Source: Dysgonomonas sp. HGC4
GTDB lineage: Bacteria > Bacteroidota > Bacteroidia > Bacteroidales > Dysgonomonadaceae
Reading direction: 5' to 3'
Assembly (NCBI RefSeq): GCF_001261715.1
Contig: NZ_CVRU01000191.1
Location: 1 to 43,498 of the forward strand
Length of the DNA stretch: 43,498 bases
The notes under the pieces are model-generated. The model did not search any database. It was not told where the DNA came from and worked only from the letters and a program-made list of their open reading frames with translations. This document shows positions 1-9,265 of this stretch, in pieces. Numbering within the stretch: the stretch's first letter is position 1; each line of letters starts with the position of its first letter. A program made the translations under genes and the position numbers.

Positions 1-539
1 AATTGTATTAGATAAAATATGGAATGTAATTTGTCAATATCATCACGTAATGAAAGGATTAAGTGATAAAAGAAGATACTATTAGATTGTAATGGAAATG
101 GTAAATTCATAATTTATTTTCTGAAGATAATAGTATGAGCATTTATGTGTTGTTTTAATGTTTTCACATTTAGATGTTTATAGTAGTTTGTGCCTGTGTG
201 TGATATTTATTATGTTTTATAGCATGTTTAGGATCTGAATAAAAATATGTTTCGAAGATTGGCTTGGTTCAGTGATTTTCTATAAAGGGAGTATATGACT
301 GATTGTAAAGAAAAGGGTTGTTTTAATATTAGTATTTGGCATTCTTTATGACCGTGTTTTATACAAATTCCACTCTTTACGTCGAAAAATAAATCGATTA
401 ATACTATAATCAAAATCTGTTTAGCAATTCTTATTAGGTGATCATGGAGCACTATTTGGAAAAATATGAGAAAATTTAGATACTATTACTATTTTTCGTA
501 CATTCATATTATAATCTTCGAAAGAAACAGATTCTTATA
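1..539. other. Non-coding stretch at window start
   Basis: This AT-rich stretch precedes the pyridoxal kinase gene. I see no ORF with recognisable domains; a 74-codon reading frame on the minus strand (228-452) has no family resemblance and is probably chance. No tRNA, strong hairpin or clear TAnnTTTG promoter box stands out. It may be the downstream or upstream region of a gene outside the window. Confidence 0.5.
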
Positions 540-1364
540 ATGAAAAATAAAATACTTTCTATACAAAGTAAGGTTGTATATGGTTATGTAGGAAATAATA
601 TTGCAGAGTTGGCAATCCAATTACATGGATTAGATGTGATTTCGTTTCCAACAGTTTTTTTATCAGCACATACAGGGCATAGACCCATTCATGGAAAAGC
701 TATTTCAAAAGAATTTTTTGAAGAACTGATTCTGGGAATCGAAGAGATTGATGTCTTGAACTCTACATTTTGTGCTATCACAGGGTATATAGGTTCTGAA
801 GATATTTTACTCTCTTCGTCAGAGTTTATACAAAGAATAAAAAAAGCGTACCCCGAAAAGTTATATATCTGTGATCCTGTGATGGGTGATATAAGTACGG
901 GACTTTATGTTCCGGAAAGTGTCGCGGCAAAGTTGATGGCTACTCTTATTCCTCATTGTGATATACTAACGCCCAATTTTTTTGAACTGGAATATATTCT
1001 TCAACGTAAAATATCTACAATAGGGGAGATTAAGGAGTCTGTAAAAGCCAATTCACTTTTAGCCAAAAAGATTATAATTGCAACAGGTTGTCATTTAGAA
1101 GATACCCCCGAAGGACAGATTGAAACTATTGTGATAGAAGGAGATAGAATAGAACGAATTTACTCATACAATATAGATATTGATACAGTAGGTACGGGAG
1201 ATCTTTTTACGGCGATTTTTGCATCACAGCTAGCTAAGGGTAGAGATATTGTTGCTGCTGCTATAATAGCTTCAGAAACAATAAGCAGTGTGCTTGGTTA
1301 TATAGTAGAAAAAGGGATGGATGAAATGAATGCCGAATGTTTACTGAAATATATCAGAGAGTGA
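540..1364 (+). CDS. pdxY: Pyridoxal/pyridoxamine kinase (PdxY/PdxK type)
   Basis: Predicted cytoplasmic kinase of the ribokinase superfamily that phosphorylates pyridoxal, and probably pyridoxamine, with ATP in the vitamin B6 salvage pathway. The 274-residue length is normal for the family. The N-terminus shows the PdxY-like pattern IQSxVxxGxVGN (residues 8-19), the middle has CDPVMGD, and the C-terminal third has the phosphate-loop signature VGTGD whose Asp221 is the expected catalytic base. The ATG start directly precedes the conserved first strand (KILSIQS). The gene stands alone, converges on the efflux operon and shares a hairpin with it at the stop codon. PdxY and PdxK cannot be separated with certainty by eye, and I see no transporter or other B6 gene beside it. 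Confidence 0.85.
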   Translation: MKNKILSIQSKVVYGYVGNNIAELAIQLHGLDVISFPTVFLSAHTGHRPIHGKAISKEFFEELILGIEEIDVLNSTFCAITGYIGSEDILLSSSEFIQRIKKAYPEKLYICDPVMGDISTGLYVPESVAAKLMATLIPHCDILTPNFFELEYILQRKISTIGEIKESVKANSLLAKKIIIATGCHLEDTPEGQIETIVIEGDRIERIYSYNIDIDTVGTGDLFTAIFASQLAKGRDIVAAAIIASETISSVLGYIVEKGMDEMNAECLLKYIRE

Positions 1365-1390
1365 AAGATCGTGTATAACCTTTCACCCTC
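1357..1390. terminator. Bidirectional hairpin between convergent pdxY and tolC-like gene
   Basis: Arms GAGaGTGAAAG (1357-1367) and CTTTCACcCTC (1380-1390) pair over 11 positions with one A-C mismatch around a 12-nt loop. The left arm overlaps the pdxY stop codon. The position between two convergent genes suggests a shared terminator, although the T-runs on either side are weak. Confidence 0.5.
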
Positions 1391-1398
1391 ATTATAAT

Positions 1399-2715
1399 TT
1401 AATATATGTAAGACAGCATTTTTCCACTAAGCTGAATTAATGATATTTCGCAAAGCTTAGTGTTGTATTGTGCAAGTATGAGCCGATCTTCGGCTTCTAA
1501 TAAACTGTTTTGTGCTTCACGCAATTCTATACCAGATAAATCACCCAGTTTATAACGTTCGAGAGCAATTGTATAATTATCTTGGGCGGTTTGGAGATTC
1601 TCTTTCTCCAGATTGGTAAGTTCCATGTTATTTTGGTATGCCATCCACATTTTCGAAAGATCGGTTCGTAGAGAAAGTTCTACTTGTTGATATTCAAGCT
1701 CTTTATTTTGAACTTCTATTACGGCATTTTTACGTTTACGCTCTCTATTAAAACCGTCAAAAATATTGAATCCGACAGTAACACCATAGTTAAAGCCTAA
1801 GTTTTTCTGACGGTCAAAAGAGCCTACCTCATACATGTTTTGAGTGACTCCGTATCCTGCATTTACTTTTACATAAGGAAAGTACTGACTTTGTATGGCT
1901 TTCAGATCGAGAACACTAATGTTTTTGTCTCTTTTATATAATTGAAGGAAAACATTCGAACCTTGTAAATTTCTCCAGATATCATCTTTGTTAAGAAATG
2001 GATTAAAGTCAATGATAGAGTCAGTGATTGATAAAGGTTGTTCTACATCATCCATCGCCATCAGTTGATTGATTTGTACAAGGGAAGTAAATATAACTTC
2101 GTTTTGCTTGATCAGCATCGAGCTGTCTGCATTGAAGTCTACCTTTGCTTGTTGTAATTCGAGTCTCGATCCCGCACCTATACTGTAACGAGCCTCTACT
2201 ATTCTAAGACGTTCTCTCGATAGTTTTACTGCGTATCTAAGGTTATTTAACCTTATCTTTTGTTGTATGTAATTATAATATTCATTGGAAATATTCATCA
2301 CGAAATTTTCAATGGCTAATCTTGTATTTAAGTCTCCTATTTGTTGAAGTTCTTTTAAGCGCCCATAATTTGCCTGAATATTAAATCCATCAAAAACAGT
2401 CCAATCTAAATTAATACCGGCATTTAATGCCTGATTATGCACGCCATTATTCTTATTTATATCTCCCGAAGTTAAACGCTGTTCCGTATTATTTACCGTT
2501 CCCGAATAACCACTATTTAGGTTTAAATAGGGTAGGTATCCGGCATTACCTATGGTTAAATTATTATCGGATATACGTTCATCATTGCGGGTTATTCTTA
2601 TTTCATAATTACGATCTAAGCCTATTTCAATACAGCGCTTTAAATCGAAAACATCCTGCGCAAATAGACAATAGGGTAGGGCGAACAGTAATATAATAAT
2701 GTAATGTTTCTTCAT
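1399..2715 (-). CDS. TolC-family outer membrane efflux channel
   Basis: Outer membrane factor expected to form the trimeric exit duct of the RND pump encoded just upstream. I place the start at the ATG at 2715 (MKKHYII...), which gives a good signal peptide (hydrophobic stretch ending in CLFAQ) and a 438-residue protein. An upstream in-frame start at 2820 would overlap the pump gene and add a non-signal extension. The body shows the repeated OEP pattern: two long coiled-coil halves, each with a conserved AxxxLxxAxxxY or ARYxxGxxSxLE-like segment (for example EARYSIGAGSRLELQQAK and ALERYKLGDLSGIELREA). It is the last gene of the three-gene operon, 31 nt after the pump stop. Confidence 0.88.
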   Translation of the reverse strand: MKKHYIIILLFALPYCLFAQDVFDLKRCIEIGLDRNYEIRITRNDERISDNNLTIGNAGYLPYLNLNSGYSGTVNNTEQRLTSGDINKNNGVHNQALNAGINLDWTVFDGFNIQANYGRLKELQQIGDLNTRLAIENFVMNISNEYYNYIQQKIRLNNLRYAVKLSRERLRIVEARYSIGAGSRLELQQAKVDFNADSSMLIKQNEVIFTSLVQINQLMAMDDVEQPLSITDSIIDFNPFLNKDDIWRNLQGSNVFLQLYKRDKNISVLDLKAIQSQYFPYVKVNAGYGVTQNMYEVGSFDRQKNLGFNYGVTVGFNIFDGFNRERKRKNAVIEVQNKELEYQQVELSLRTDLSKMWMAYQNNMELTNLEKENLQTAQDNYTIALERYKLGDLSGIELREAQNSLLEAEDRLILAQYNTKLCEISLIQLSGKMLSYIY

Positions 2716-2746
2716 AATTTCAAAAAAATCAAATTTAATCAAAGCC

Positions 2747-5700
2747 TTAAGCTTTCTCTTCATTTTTTTTAGGCTTCTTTGTTCTATCAGTAGATATATA
2801 TAAATACATAACAGGTACAATAAATACTGTAAGGAATGTAGAGATAGTCATCCCTCCAATTACAGCAATACCCATTGCAATACGTCCGTTTGAACCTTCG
2901 GCATTAGCCAATACCAATGGTAATAAACCTAATATGGTTGCAAAACTGGTCATAAGAATAGGGCGTAAGCGTTGTACTGATGCTCCTCGAATAGCTTCAA
3001 GTCTATTCATGCCGGTTTCTTGACGTTGATTAGCAAATTCGACTATAAGAATACCATTCTTTGCAACTAAACCAATGAGCATAATAATACCTATCTGACT
3101 AAATATATTCATTGTAATACCTCCAATATACATGAACAGCAATGCACCTGCAATAGCTAATGGTACGGTAAGCATTATGACAAGAGGGTCTTTGAAGCTT
3201 TCGAACTGCGCTGCTAATATGAGGAATATAAGTACTATGGCTAATAGAAATGCAAACATAAGGCTTGAAGAACTTTCTCTGAAATCTTTAGAATCGCCAG
3301 CTAATGCTGTGCGAAAATTCTCATCCAGAGTTTCTTTTGCTATGCGATCCATTTCGTTTAGTCCTGCACCTATTGTTACTCCTGGTGATAATCCTGCGGA
3401 TACGGTTGCCGAGTTGAAACGATTGTAACGATATAGTTGTGGAGGTGCTACACTCTCTTCGAGTTCTACCAAGTTATCTAATTGAATCATATTTCCGGTT
3501 AGATTTTTGACATATATCGATTTTAAATCTAATGGAGTATTTCGTTGTTGGCGATTTATTTCTGCTAATATCTGATACTGTTTTCCATTCATATAGAAAT
3601 AGCCCATACGCTGTCCGCTCAGTGCATATTGAAGCGTTTGCCCAATATCGCGAGTGCTGACACCCAATAAGGCAGCTTTATCTCTATCTATTTTTATTCG
3701 GGTTTCGGGTTTCGTAAATTTCAGATTTACATCAGCCATCTGAAATAAAGGGCTTTCATTTACCTTTTGCATAAATAGAGGTATAAACTCTTCCAACTTT
3801 TTAATATTGGGGGCTTGCAAAACGTATTGAATAGGCATACTTGTACGACGTCCTCCAAAAGTAGATTGTTGTTGAACAAAAGCCCTGGCTTCGGTTTCCT
3901 TGCGAAGTATGGGAGAAAGTCTATCGGCTATCTCCATCTGACTCTTTTCGCGATCGTGAATATCGGGTAGTATCACAGTTATATTTCCGCCACCACTTCT
4001 GGCACGCATAATATTAGACAGCCGTTCAGGTACTACTGAGTCAACTATCAGAGATACCTTTTCTATATAATCTCTATAAAATTCGTATGTAGCACCTTCG
4101 GGGGCACTCACTCTTATCGATATTTGAGATCTATCTTCTAATGGAGCCATTTCTGATGGTATATTTTTACCTAGAAAGATAATTCCTATAAATGTGATTA
4201 TTATGATAGGCCATACTAGAAATTTATGAGCTAAGAAGTAATTTAAACCTTTACTATATAAAGAATTCAGCCCTTTGAAGAAAGGATCGGTAACGCGGTA
4301 GAACCATCCCGGTTTATCATTCCTTTTTAGCAATTTAGTGGCTAACATTGGGGTAAAAGTAAGAGCGACAAAGGATGAAATAATTACAGACCCTGCAATA
4401 ACCATACTAAATTCGCGGAATAAACGCCCTGTCATACCTTCAAGAAAGACAATAGGGAAAAATACTGCTACTAATGTTATTGTTGTAGAGATAACGGCAA
4501 AAAGAATTTCTTTAGTACCTTCTATACCAGCTTCAAGTGGAGCCATTCCGTCCTCTATCTTCAGATAAATGTTTTCTGTGACCACAATGGCATCGTCAAC
4601 TACCAATCCTACTGCCAGAACAACGGCTAACATGGATAAGACATTAATAGAATATCCTGCAATATACATTACGAAGAAAGCACCAATCAATGATATCGGA
4701 ATCACCACACAGGGCACTAATGTGACACGCCAGTCGCGTAAAAAGAGAAATATAATTATTACTACCAGAAGAAAAGCTATGTAGATTGTTTCTTCTACTT
4801 CGCTGATAGATGTTCTGATGAATTTAGTGTTGTCAAAAGCAATTCCAAGTTGTATATCATCGGGCAAATCTTTTTTCATTTGTTCCAATCGAAGCATTGT
4901 TTCGTCTGAAATTTCTATTTGATTGGCTCCGGGTTGAGGGATGATAACGACACTAACCATGGGTATGCCGTTTTTGCGCATAATGTTTCTTTGATTCTCT
5001 GGTCCTAGTTCTGCTGTACCGATATTCCCGAATCTAACAACATTATAATTATCTTCTTTGACAACGAGGTTGTTAAACTCCTCGGGTGTCTCCATCAATC
5101 CGAGTGTTCTGATCGATAGTTCTATTTTGTCACCTTCTATACTTCCCGAAGGCAGTTCGACGTTTTCTTTATCAATAGCATTTTTTACATCCATGGGAGT
5201 TATTCCATAGGCAGCCATTTTAACGGGATCGAGCCATAAACGCATCGAATATCTATGCTGCCCCCATATTTCAACGGCACTCACATTGGGGATGGTTTGC
5301 AGACGCTCTTTAACAGTAAGTTCGGCTATCTCACTTAATTCGAGTAGAGATCGTTTTCCACTCTGAATAGTCATTTGTATGATTGGATTGGCATCGGCAT
5401 CAGCTTTCGATACAGTCGGAGGATCACAATCACGAGGTAAATATCTTTGTGCACGTGAAACTTTATCGCGTACGTCATTGGCTGCTGTTTCCAGATCAAC
5501 ATTTAATTCAAACTCAACCGTAATATTGCTCGAACCTTGACTACTACTACTTACAAGTGAGCGAATACCTGGAATACCGTTGATATTTTGCTCTAAAGGT
5601 TCGGTTATCTGACTTTCTATAATTTCAGCATTTGCTCCCGGATAAGATACGCTTACTGTAATAATAGGGTTATCTATATTAGGATATTCCCGAACGCCCA

Positions 5701-5794
5701 GATAAGTATAACCAATCATCCCCAAAATGAAGATAATTAGCATAAATACCGTTGATAGAACGGGACGACGTATACTTAATTCTGAAATAGTCAT
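2747..5794 (-). CDS. RND efflux pump, HAE1/AcrB-like inner membrane transporter
   Basis: Proton-driven exporter of the resistance-nodulation-division superfamily, 1015 residues, the usual size for AcrB/MexF-type pumps. It has an N-terminal membrane helix, a large periplasmic loop, a block of helices, a second periplasmic loop and a C-terminal helix block. The proton relay is intact: paired Asp400/Asp401 in GLVVDDAIVVTEN of the fourth-helix region and Lys912 in GLVAKNGILIVEF. These residues mark hydrophobic drug or lipid exporters and not heavy-metal CusA types. The gene lies between its adaptor (102-nt gap) and its TolC channel (31-nt gap). No dedicated repressor is adjacent. The substrate cannot be read from the sequence. 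Confidence 0.93.
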   Translation of the reverse strand: MTISELSIRRPVLSTVFMLIIFILGMIGYTYLGVREYPNIDNPIITVSVSYPGANAEIIESQITEPLEQNINGIPGIRSLVSSSSQGSSNITVEFELNVDLETAANDVRDKVSRAQRYLPRDCDPPTVSKADADANPIIQMTIQSGKRSLLELSEIAELTVKERLQTIPNVSAVEIWGQHRYSMRLWLDPVKMAAYGITPMDVKNAIDKENVELPSGSIEGDKIELSIRTLGLMETPEEFNNLVVKEDNYNVVRFGNIGTAELGPENQRNIMRKNGIPMVSVVIIPQPGANQIEISDETMLRLEQMKKDLPDDIQLGIAFDNTKFIRTSISEVEETIYIAFLLVVIIIFLFLRDWRVTLVPCVVIPISLIGAFFVMYIAGYSINVLSMLAVVLAVGLVVDDAIVVTENIYLKIEDGMAPLEAGIEGTKEILFAVISTTITLVAVFFPIVFLEGMTGRLFREFSMVIAGSVIISSFVALTFTPMLATKLLKRNDKPGWFYRVTDPFFKGLNSLYSKGLNYFLAHKFLVWPIIIITFIGIIFLGKNIPSEMAPLEDRSQISIRVSAPEGATYEFYRDYIEKVSLIVDSVVPERLSNIMRARSGGGNITVILPDIHDREKSQMEIADRLSPILRKETEARAFVQQQSTFGGRRTSMPIQYVLQAPNIKKLEEFIPLFMQKVNESPLFQMADVNLKFTKPETRIKIDRDKAALLGVSTRDIGQTLQYALSGQRMGYFYMNGKQYQILAEINRQQRNTPLDLKSIYVKNLTGNMIQLDNLVELEESVAPPQLYRYNRFNSATVSAGLSPGVTIGAGLNEMDRIAKETLDENFRTALAGDSKDFRESSSSLMFAFLLAIVLIFLILAAQFESFKDPLVIMLTVPLAIAGALLFMYIGGITMNIFSQIGIIMLIGLVAKNGILIVEFANQRQETGMNRLEAIRGASVQRLRPILMTSFATILGLLPLVLANAEGSNGRIAMGIAVIGGMTISTFLTVFIVPVMYLYISTDRTKKPKKNEEKA

Positions 5795-5880
5795 ATGTAT
5801 GTAAACTTTAGATCGTAACTTGAAAACAACAACTTAGCTATCCTTATTACCCGATTGGAAACTTGAATAACAATAGAAAA

Positions 5881-5898
5881 AAGGTTCTTTTAGACCTT
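5881..5898 (-). terminator. Short hairpin with T-run overlapping the adaptor stop codon
   Basis: On the minus strand the adaptor stop codon TAA is the first base and arm of a small hairpin, AAGGT-N8-ACCTT, followed directly by a run of six T. It lies inside the operon before the pump gene, so it could act as a weak attenuator between adaptor and pump or as a processing stem. A five-pair stem is weak evidence alone. The resemblance to other hairpins in this window is described in the findings. Confidence 0.4.
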
Positions 5899-6988
5899 AA
5901 TCTATATTATCGAGTGTGACTGGCATTCCATCTCGTAATTGCATAACTCCGCTAACAAGAAGAGTATCTCCCAATTTCAGCCCATCTAAGACCTGAATTG
6001 AAGAAGCTGTTCTCATTCCTTTTTTTAATTCTACCTGATGCGCTTTTCCATCTTTATAGATATAAGCAATATCTCGTCCCATTTCGGCAACTGTTGATAA
6101 ACTGGGAATAACTAATGTGTTTTTTATCTCCTGTAATTGTATCTCAATATTAGCAGAGTGTCCGGGCTTTAATTTGCCTCCTTCATTTTGATAAATGGCA
6201 CGGGCTTTTAAAGTAAGTGTTTGCTTGTCCAGATTGGACTCAATAGCGTATACTGAAGCTTTATATTTATTAAGATCATTATCTAAGGTGAAAATAAGGG
6301 GAGTGCCTGCTTTTATATCATTGGCTTGTCTTTCGTTGACCGAAAATTCGATTTTAAGGGGAGATATTTTTGTGAGCTTAGAGATAATTGTTGAAGAGGT
6401 AGCGTAAGCACCTTCACTCACAAGACGTAGACCGATAACTCCCGTAAAAGGTGCTCTAAGTTCAGTTTGAGCTATCTTTGCTTTTACTAATTCTATGTCG
6501 GCATGCAATTTACCTAATTCGGTGTTTACTGATTCGTATGCTTCTTGACTTACTGCATCTTTTGCTAAGAGTGATTTTTGACGAAAAACACGATCTTCAG
6601 CCAGAGGTTTTTGAGCTTCGAGTTTCTTTAGTTCTGCTTGTAGAGGGCTGTCATTTACTTTGGCTAATAAATCTCCTTTTTTGACGAAAGATCCTTCTTT
6701 AAAATAAATCTCAGTAATTTTCCCAGAGGTTTCGAATGCTAAATCAACTTCTTCATCGGGAATCAATATTCCCTTTGTTCGAAAAACATCATTTAAATTC
6801 TCAAATTTTAATACCTGAGCATTTACATTCAATGATCTTTGTTCTCTACTTCCTCCTTTATCCCCTCCAAGTATTTGAGAGTCTTTATTTCCCAATGGGA
6901 GCATGTTTTTTATGTTGGGGTAAAATGCCATTCCGGCAATTATCAATACGATAGCAATTATCAGTGCTATTTTAGCCTTTTTATTCAT
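5897..6988 (-). CDS. RND efflux periplasmic adaptor (membrane fusion protein)
   Basis: Periplasmic adaptor linking the RND pump with the TolC channel; 363 residues, typical of HlyD/AcrA-type adaptors. An N-terminal membrane helix (about residues 7-26) anchors it. It is followed by the first half of a lipoyl-like domain (SGKITEIYFKEGSFVKKGDLLAKV), a short alpha-hairpin with coiled-coil character, the second lipoyl half (ELRAPFTGVIGLRLVSEGAY), a beta-barrel domain and a C-terminal membrane-proximal domain. The ATG start at 6988 is supported by the signal/anchor directly behind it. It is the first gene of the efflux operon, with a candidate -7 box at 7036-7043. Confidence 0.92.
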   Translation of the reverse strand: MNKKAKIALIIAIVLIIAGMAFYPNIKNMLPLGNKDSQILGGDKGGSREQRSLNVNAQVLKFENLNDVFRTKGILIPDEEVDLAFETSGKITEIYFKEGSFVKKGDLLAKVNDSPLQAELKKLEAQKPLAEDRVFRQKSLLAKDAVSQEAYESVNTELGKLHADIELVKAKIAQTELRAPFTGVIGLRLVSEGAYATSSTIISKLTKISPLKIEFSVNERQANDIKAGTPLIFTLDNDLNKYKASVYAIESNLDKQTLTLKARAIYQNEGGKLKPGHSANIEIQLQEIKNTLVIPSLSTVAEMGRDIAYIYKDGKAHQVELKKGMRTASSIQVLDGLKLGDTLLVSGVMQLRDGMPVTLDNID

Positions 6989-7035
6989 AAATATAATCAG
7001 TAAGGGACAATTGTGTAACTACGTAAGGTGTTTGA

Positions 7036-7043
7036 CAAATATA
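7036..7043 (-). promoter_or_regulatory. Candidate -7 promoter box of the efflux operon
   Basis: The minus strand reads TATATTTG here, an exact match to the Bacteroidota -7 consensus TAnnTTTG, about 48 nt before the adaptor ATG. No good TTTG -33 box is found at 19-21 nt upstream, so the promoter may be weak or regulated. Confidence 0.4.
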
Positions 7044-7122
7044 AAGACAAAAGGTTTAATCTGGTATTCGAATTTATTTAATTATTCTACAAACAAAATA
7101 ACAGACAGATATAAATAAAGTA

Positions 7123-7162
7123 AAAAACCGCCTGTTATTAATCCTAATAACAGGCGGTTTTT
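7123..7162 (-). terminator. Strong intrinsic terminator of the xylan operon
   Basis: A perfect 18-bp stem (arms 7123-7140 and 7145-7162, core ACCGCCTGTTATTA) closes on a 4-nt loop and ends in T-runs on both strands. It lies 20 nt after the SDR stop codon and separates the glucuronoxylan operon from the efflux operon promoter. It could work in either direction. Confidence 0.9.
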
Positions 7163-7181
7163 ATTTTATGATGTAAATTAT

Positions 7182-7997
7182 TTATACTCCGCTAAAGGCT
7201 GAAAATCCACCATCTACAGGAAGAACAACACCTGTAATAAAACTGGCGGCAGGACTACACAAAAATTGCACGGCTCCGTTCAGTTCCGTAATGTCTCCGA
7301 AACGATTCATAGGTGTTTTTGCTAAAACCTTTTGACTTCGTTCGGTCAGAGACCCGTCGGGATTGATAAGTACGGCTCTGTTTTGATCTCCAATAAAAAA
7401 TCCGGGAGCCAATGCGTTTACTCGTATACCATCACCATATTTCAGCGCCATCTCGGTAGCCAACCATTGAGTGAAATTGCTGATTCCTGTTTTTGCAACC
7501 GAATAACCGGGTACTCGTGTAATAGCCGAATAGGCAGCCATAGAAGAGATGTTTATAATGCTTCCGCTTTTTTGTTCTGACATTACTCTACCGAATACCA
7601 TAGATGGATAAACCGTGCCATTCAGATTGAGGCTGGTTACCTTTTCCCAATCGGCTATCTTCATATCAAAAAATGCCTGATCGGGTGCTAATGTTGCTCC
7701 CGGCATATTACCACCGGCTATATTCAGAAGTATATCAATACGTCCCCATTTGGCGAGGATTTCCTGTGCTACCTTTTCGAGACTTTCTATATCAAGCACA
7801 TTACCTATGATTCCGATCGCTTCGCCTCCCAGATCGGTAAGCTCTTTGATCCTTACATCGAGTTGTTCCTGACGAATATCTATGGCAACTACTTTGGCGC
7901 CTGCCTCTACAAAACTCTTTGCTATGCTACCACCAAGAACGCCTCCTGCCCCTGTAATGACAGCAACTTTACCTGCAATACTAAATATTTCGTTCAT
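7182..7997 (-). CDS. SDR-family D-fructuronate/D-mannonate oxidoreductase
   Basis: Classical short-chain dehydrogenase/reductase of 271 residues. It has the cofactor-binding TGAGGVLGG loop at residues 15-23, the NIAGG stretch, the active-site Ser in NISSMAAYS and the YSVAK (YxxxK) pair, and ends in the usual VLPVDGGF segment. Its position 16 nt after the mannonate dehydratase gene points to the NADH-dependent conversion of D-fructuronate to D-mannonate, the step done by UxuB in Escherichia coli with an unrelated long-chain dehydrogenase. SDR-type replacements next to uxuA are known in Bacillus and Bacteroidota. The function is inferred from family resemblance and context; another sugar-acid dehydrogenase activity is possible. 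Last gene of the operon. Confidence 0.8.
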   Translation of the reverse strand: MNEIFSIAGKVAVITGAGGVLGGSIAKSFVEAGAKVVAIDIRQEQLDVRIKELTDLGGEAIGIIGNVLDIESLEKVAQEILAKWGRIDILLNIAGGNMPGATLAPDQAFFDMKIADWEKVTSLNLNGTVYPSMVFGRVMSEQKSGSIINISSMAAYSAITRVPGYSVAKTGISNFTQWLATEMALKYGDGIRVNALAPGFFIGDQNRAVLINPDGSLTERSQKVLAKTPMNRFGDITELNGAVQFLCSPAASFITGVVLPVDGGFSAFSGV

Positions 7998-8013
7998 CTT
8001 ATTGTGTTTTTAT

Positions 8014-9189
8014 TTATTGTATTTTCAAATCATTATTTATTGTTGCCATCACACCATCTAATTGGGCTAGGGCGTACATTCTCCCATAAAATGAATAACC
8101 GGGATTATATCTTTTTTCGCCATCATCCAACATCAAACGACCGTGATCGACACGCATGGGAAGCGAAGGATTTTCCTTTTCGAATACTCTGACTACGTCA
8201 ATCAAATGTCCTCTTCCTTCCAGATGGGGAGCTTCTATAAAATTTCCATTTTCAAGAATATCGGTACTGCGGAGATGCACAAAGTGCGTGCGTGAAGCAA
8301 ATTGAGCGGCCAATTCCGGTACATTGTTGTGTATTCCCGAACTTAGCGATCCACCACAGAATGTCAATCCGTTATGGGGGTTATCGACAGCCTTCAAAAT
8401 CCAGCTAATGTCATCACCACTGGTCACGATACGAGGTAATCCTAACATCTGATAGGGTGGGTCATCGGGATGTACACACATATTCACACCATATTTTTCA
8501 CAGACAGGCATTATCTGTTCTAAGAAATATTTCATATTTTGGCGTAATGTATCACGGTCTATCCCATCATACAGCGAAAGCAGGCGTTTGAAAATAGCTA
8601 TGGGATTTTTGTCTCCTTCTTTGATATTACCATTTATAAAACCTTGTGTTTTTACGATAATAGTATCTATTAAAGCATCTTTTTCGGCTTCGGTTATTGT
8701 TTTACCAAGTTCTTTGACCCGTGCTAACTCGTCGGTTGTATAATCTTTTTCTGCACCTTCACGTTGAAGAATATAGCAATCGAAATAAGCAAATCGGGTT
8801 TTATCGAAATAAAGAGATGAAGTTCCATCCTCCCAAGGATATTCCAGATCAGTACGAATCCAGTCGATCACAGGCATAAAGTTGTAGCATATTGTTTTAA
8901 GACCTCCTTTACCCAGATTTTCCAGACTTATTTTGTAGTTTTCGATCAATCTGTCTCTGTCTTCTCCTGCATATTTGATAGCTTCGCTAACAGGCAGACT
9001 CTCAACTACTGACCACCGAAGTCCTGTATCCTCAATATACTTTTTCAGATCGAGAATAGCTTCTAAAGTCCAGATTTCGCCATTAGGTATATCATGTAGA
9101 GCTGTCACTATTCCTTCTACACCTATCTGTCTGAGTATTGGAAGGGTTATTTTATCTTTCTTACCAAACCATCTCCAAGTTTTTTCCAT
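8014..9189 (-). CDS. uxuA: Mannonate dehydratase
   Basis: Cytoplasmic enzyme that dehydrates D-mannonate to 2-keto-3-deoxy-D-gluconate in glucuronate catabolism. The N-terminus MEKTWRWFGKKDKI followed by VTALHDIPNGEIW is characteristic of UxuA. Because this motif begins the known family proteins, I choose the ATG at 9189 (391 residues) and not the in-frame start at 9219. Candidate metal-binding segments are CVHPDDPP and GLTFCGGSL, with THFVHLR near the C-terminus. It lies between the GH67 alpha-glucuronidase and the SDR, so it links release of glucuronic acid from xylan with its breakdown. No uronate isomerase (UxaC) or KDG kinase is present in the window. Confidence 0.95.
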   Translation of the reverse strand: MEKTWRWFGKKDKITLPILRQIGVEGIVTALHDIPNGEIWTLEAILDLKKYIEDTGLRWSVVESLPVSEAIKYAGEDRDRLIENYKISLENLGKGGLKTICYNFMPVIDWIRTDLEYPWEDGTSSLYFDKTRFAYFDCYILQREGAEKDYTTDELARVKELGKTITEAEKDALIDTIIVKTQGFINGNIKEGDKNPIAIFKRLLSLYDGIDRDTLRQNMKYFLEQIMPVCEKYGVNMCVHPDDPPYQMLGLPRIVTSGDDISWILKAVDNPHNGLTFCGGSLSSGIHNNVPELAAQFASRTHFVHLRSTDILENGNFIEAPHLEGRGHLIDVVRVFEKENPSLPMRVDHGRLMLDDGEKRYNPGYSFYGRMYALAQLDGVMATINNDLKIQ

Positions 9190-9217
9190 GATTCTAATAA
9201 TTATAGTTTGTAGTAGC

Positions 9218-9259
9218 AAACCTATGTGTTCATCCTATTTTAGATGAATACATAGGTTT
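9218..9259. repeat. Long intercistronic hairpin between GH67 and uxuA
   Basis: Arms AAACCTATGTgTTCATC (9218-9234) and GATGAAtACATAGGTTT (9243-9259) form a 17-position stem with one G-T pair around an 8-nt loop. It fills much of the 76-nt gap. No T-run follows on the minus strand, so it looks more like an mRNA-stabilising or processing stem than a terminator. Confidence 0.6.
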
Positions 9260-9265
9260 ACTGCT

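Noticed and set aside
228-452. 74-codon minus-strand reading frame in the first intergenic region
   Set aside because: No recognisable motif, no promoter or ribosome site, and composition typical of chance frames in AT-rich DNA.
493-520. Possible pdxY promoter (TTTTCG and TAATCTTCG)
   Set aside because: The spacing is too short and both boxes deviate from the TTTG/TAnnTTTG consensus.
2716-2820. Longer start for the TolC-like protein
   Set aside because: It would overlap the pump gene by 74 nt and bury the signal peptide behind 35 non-signal residues.
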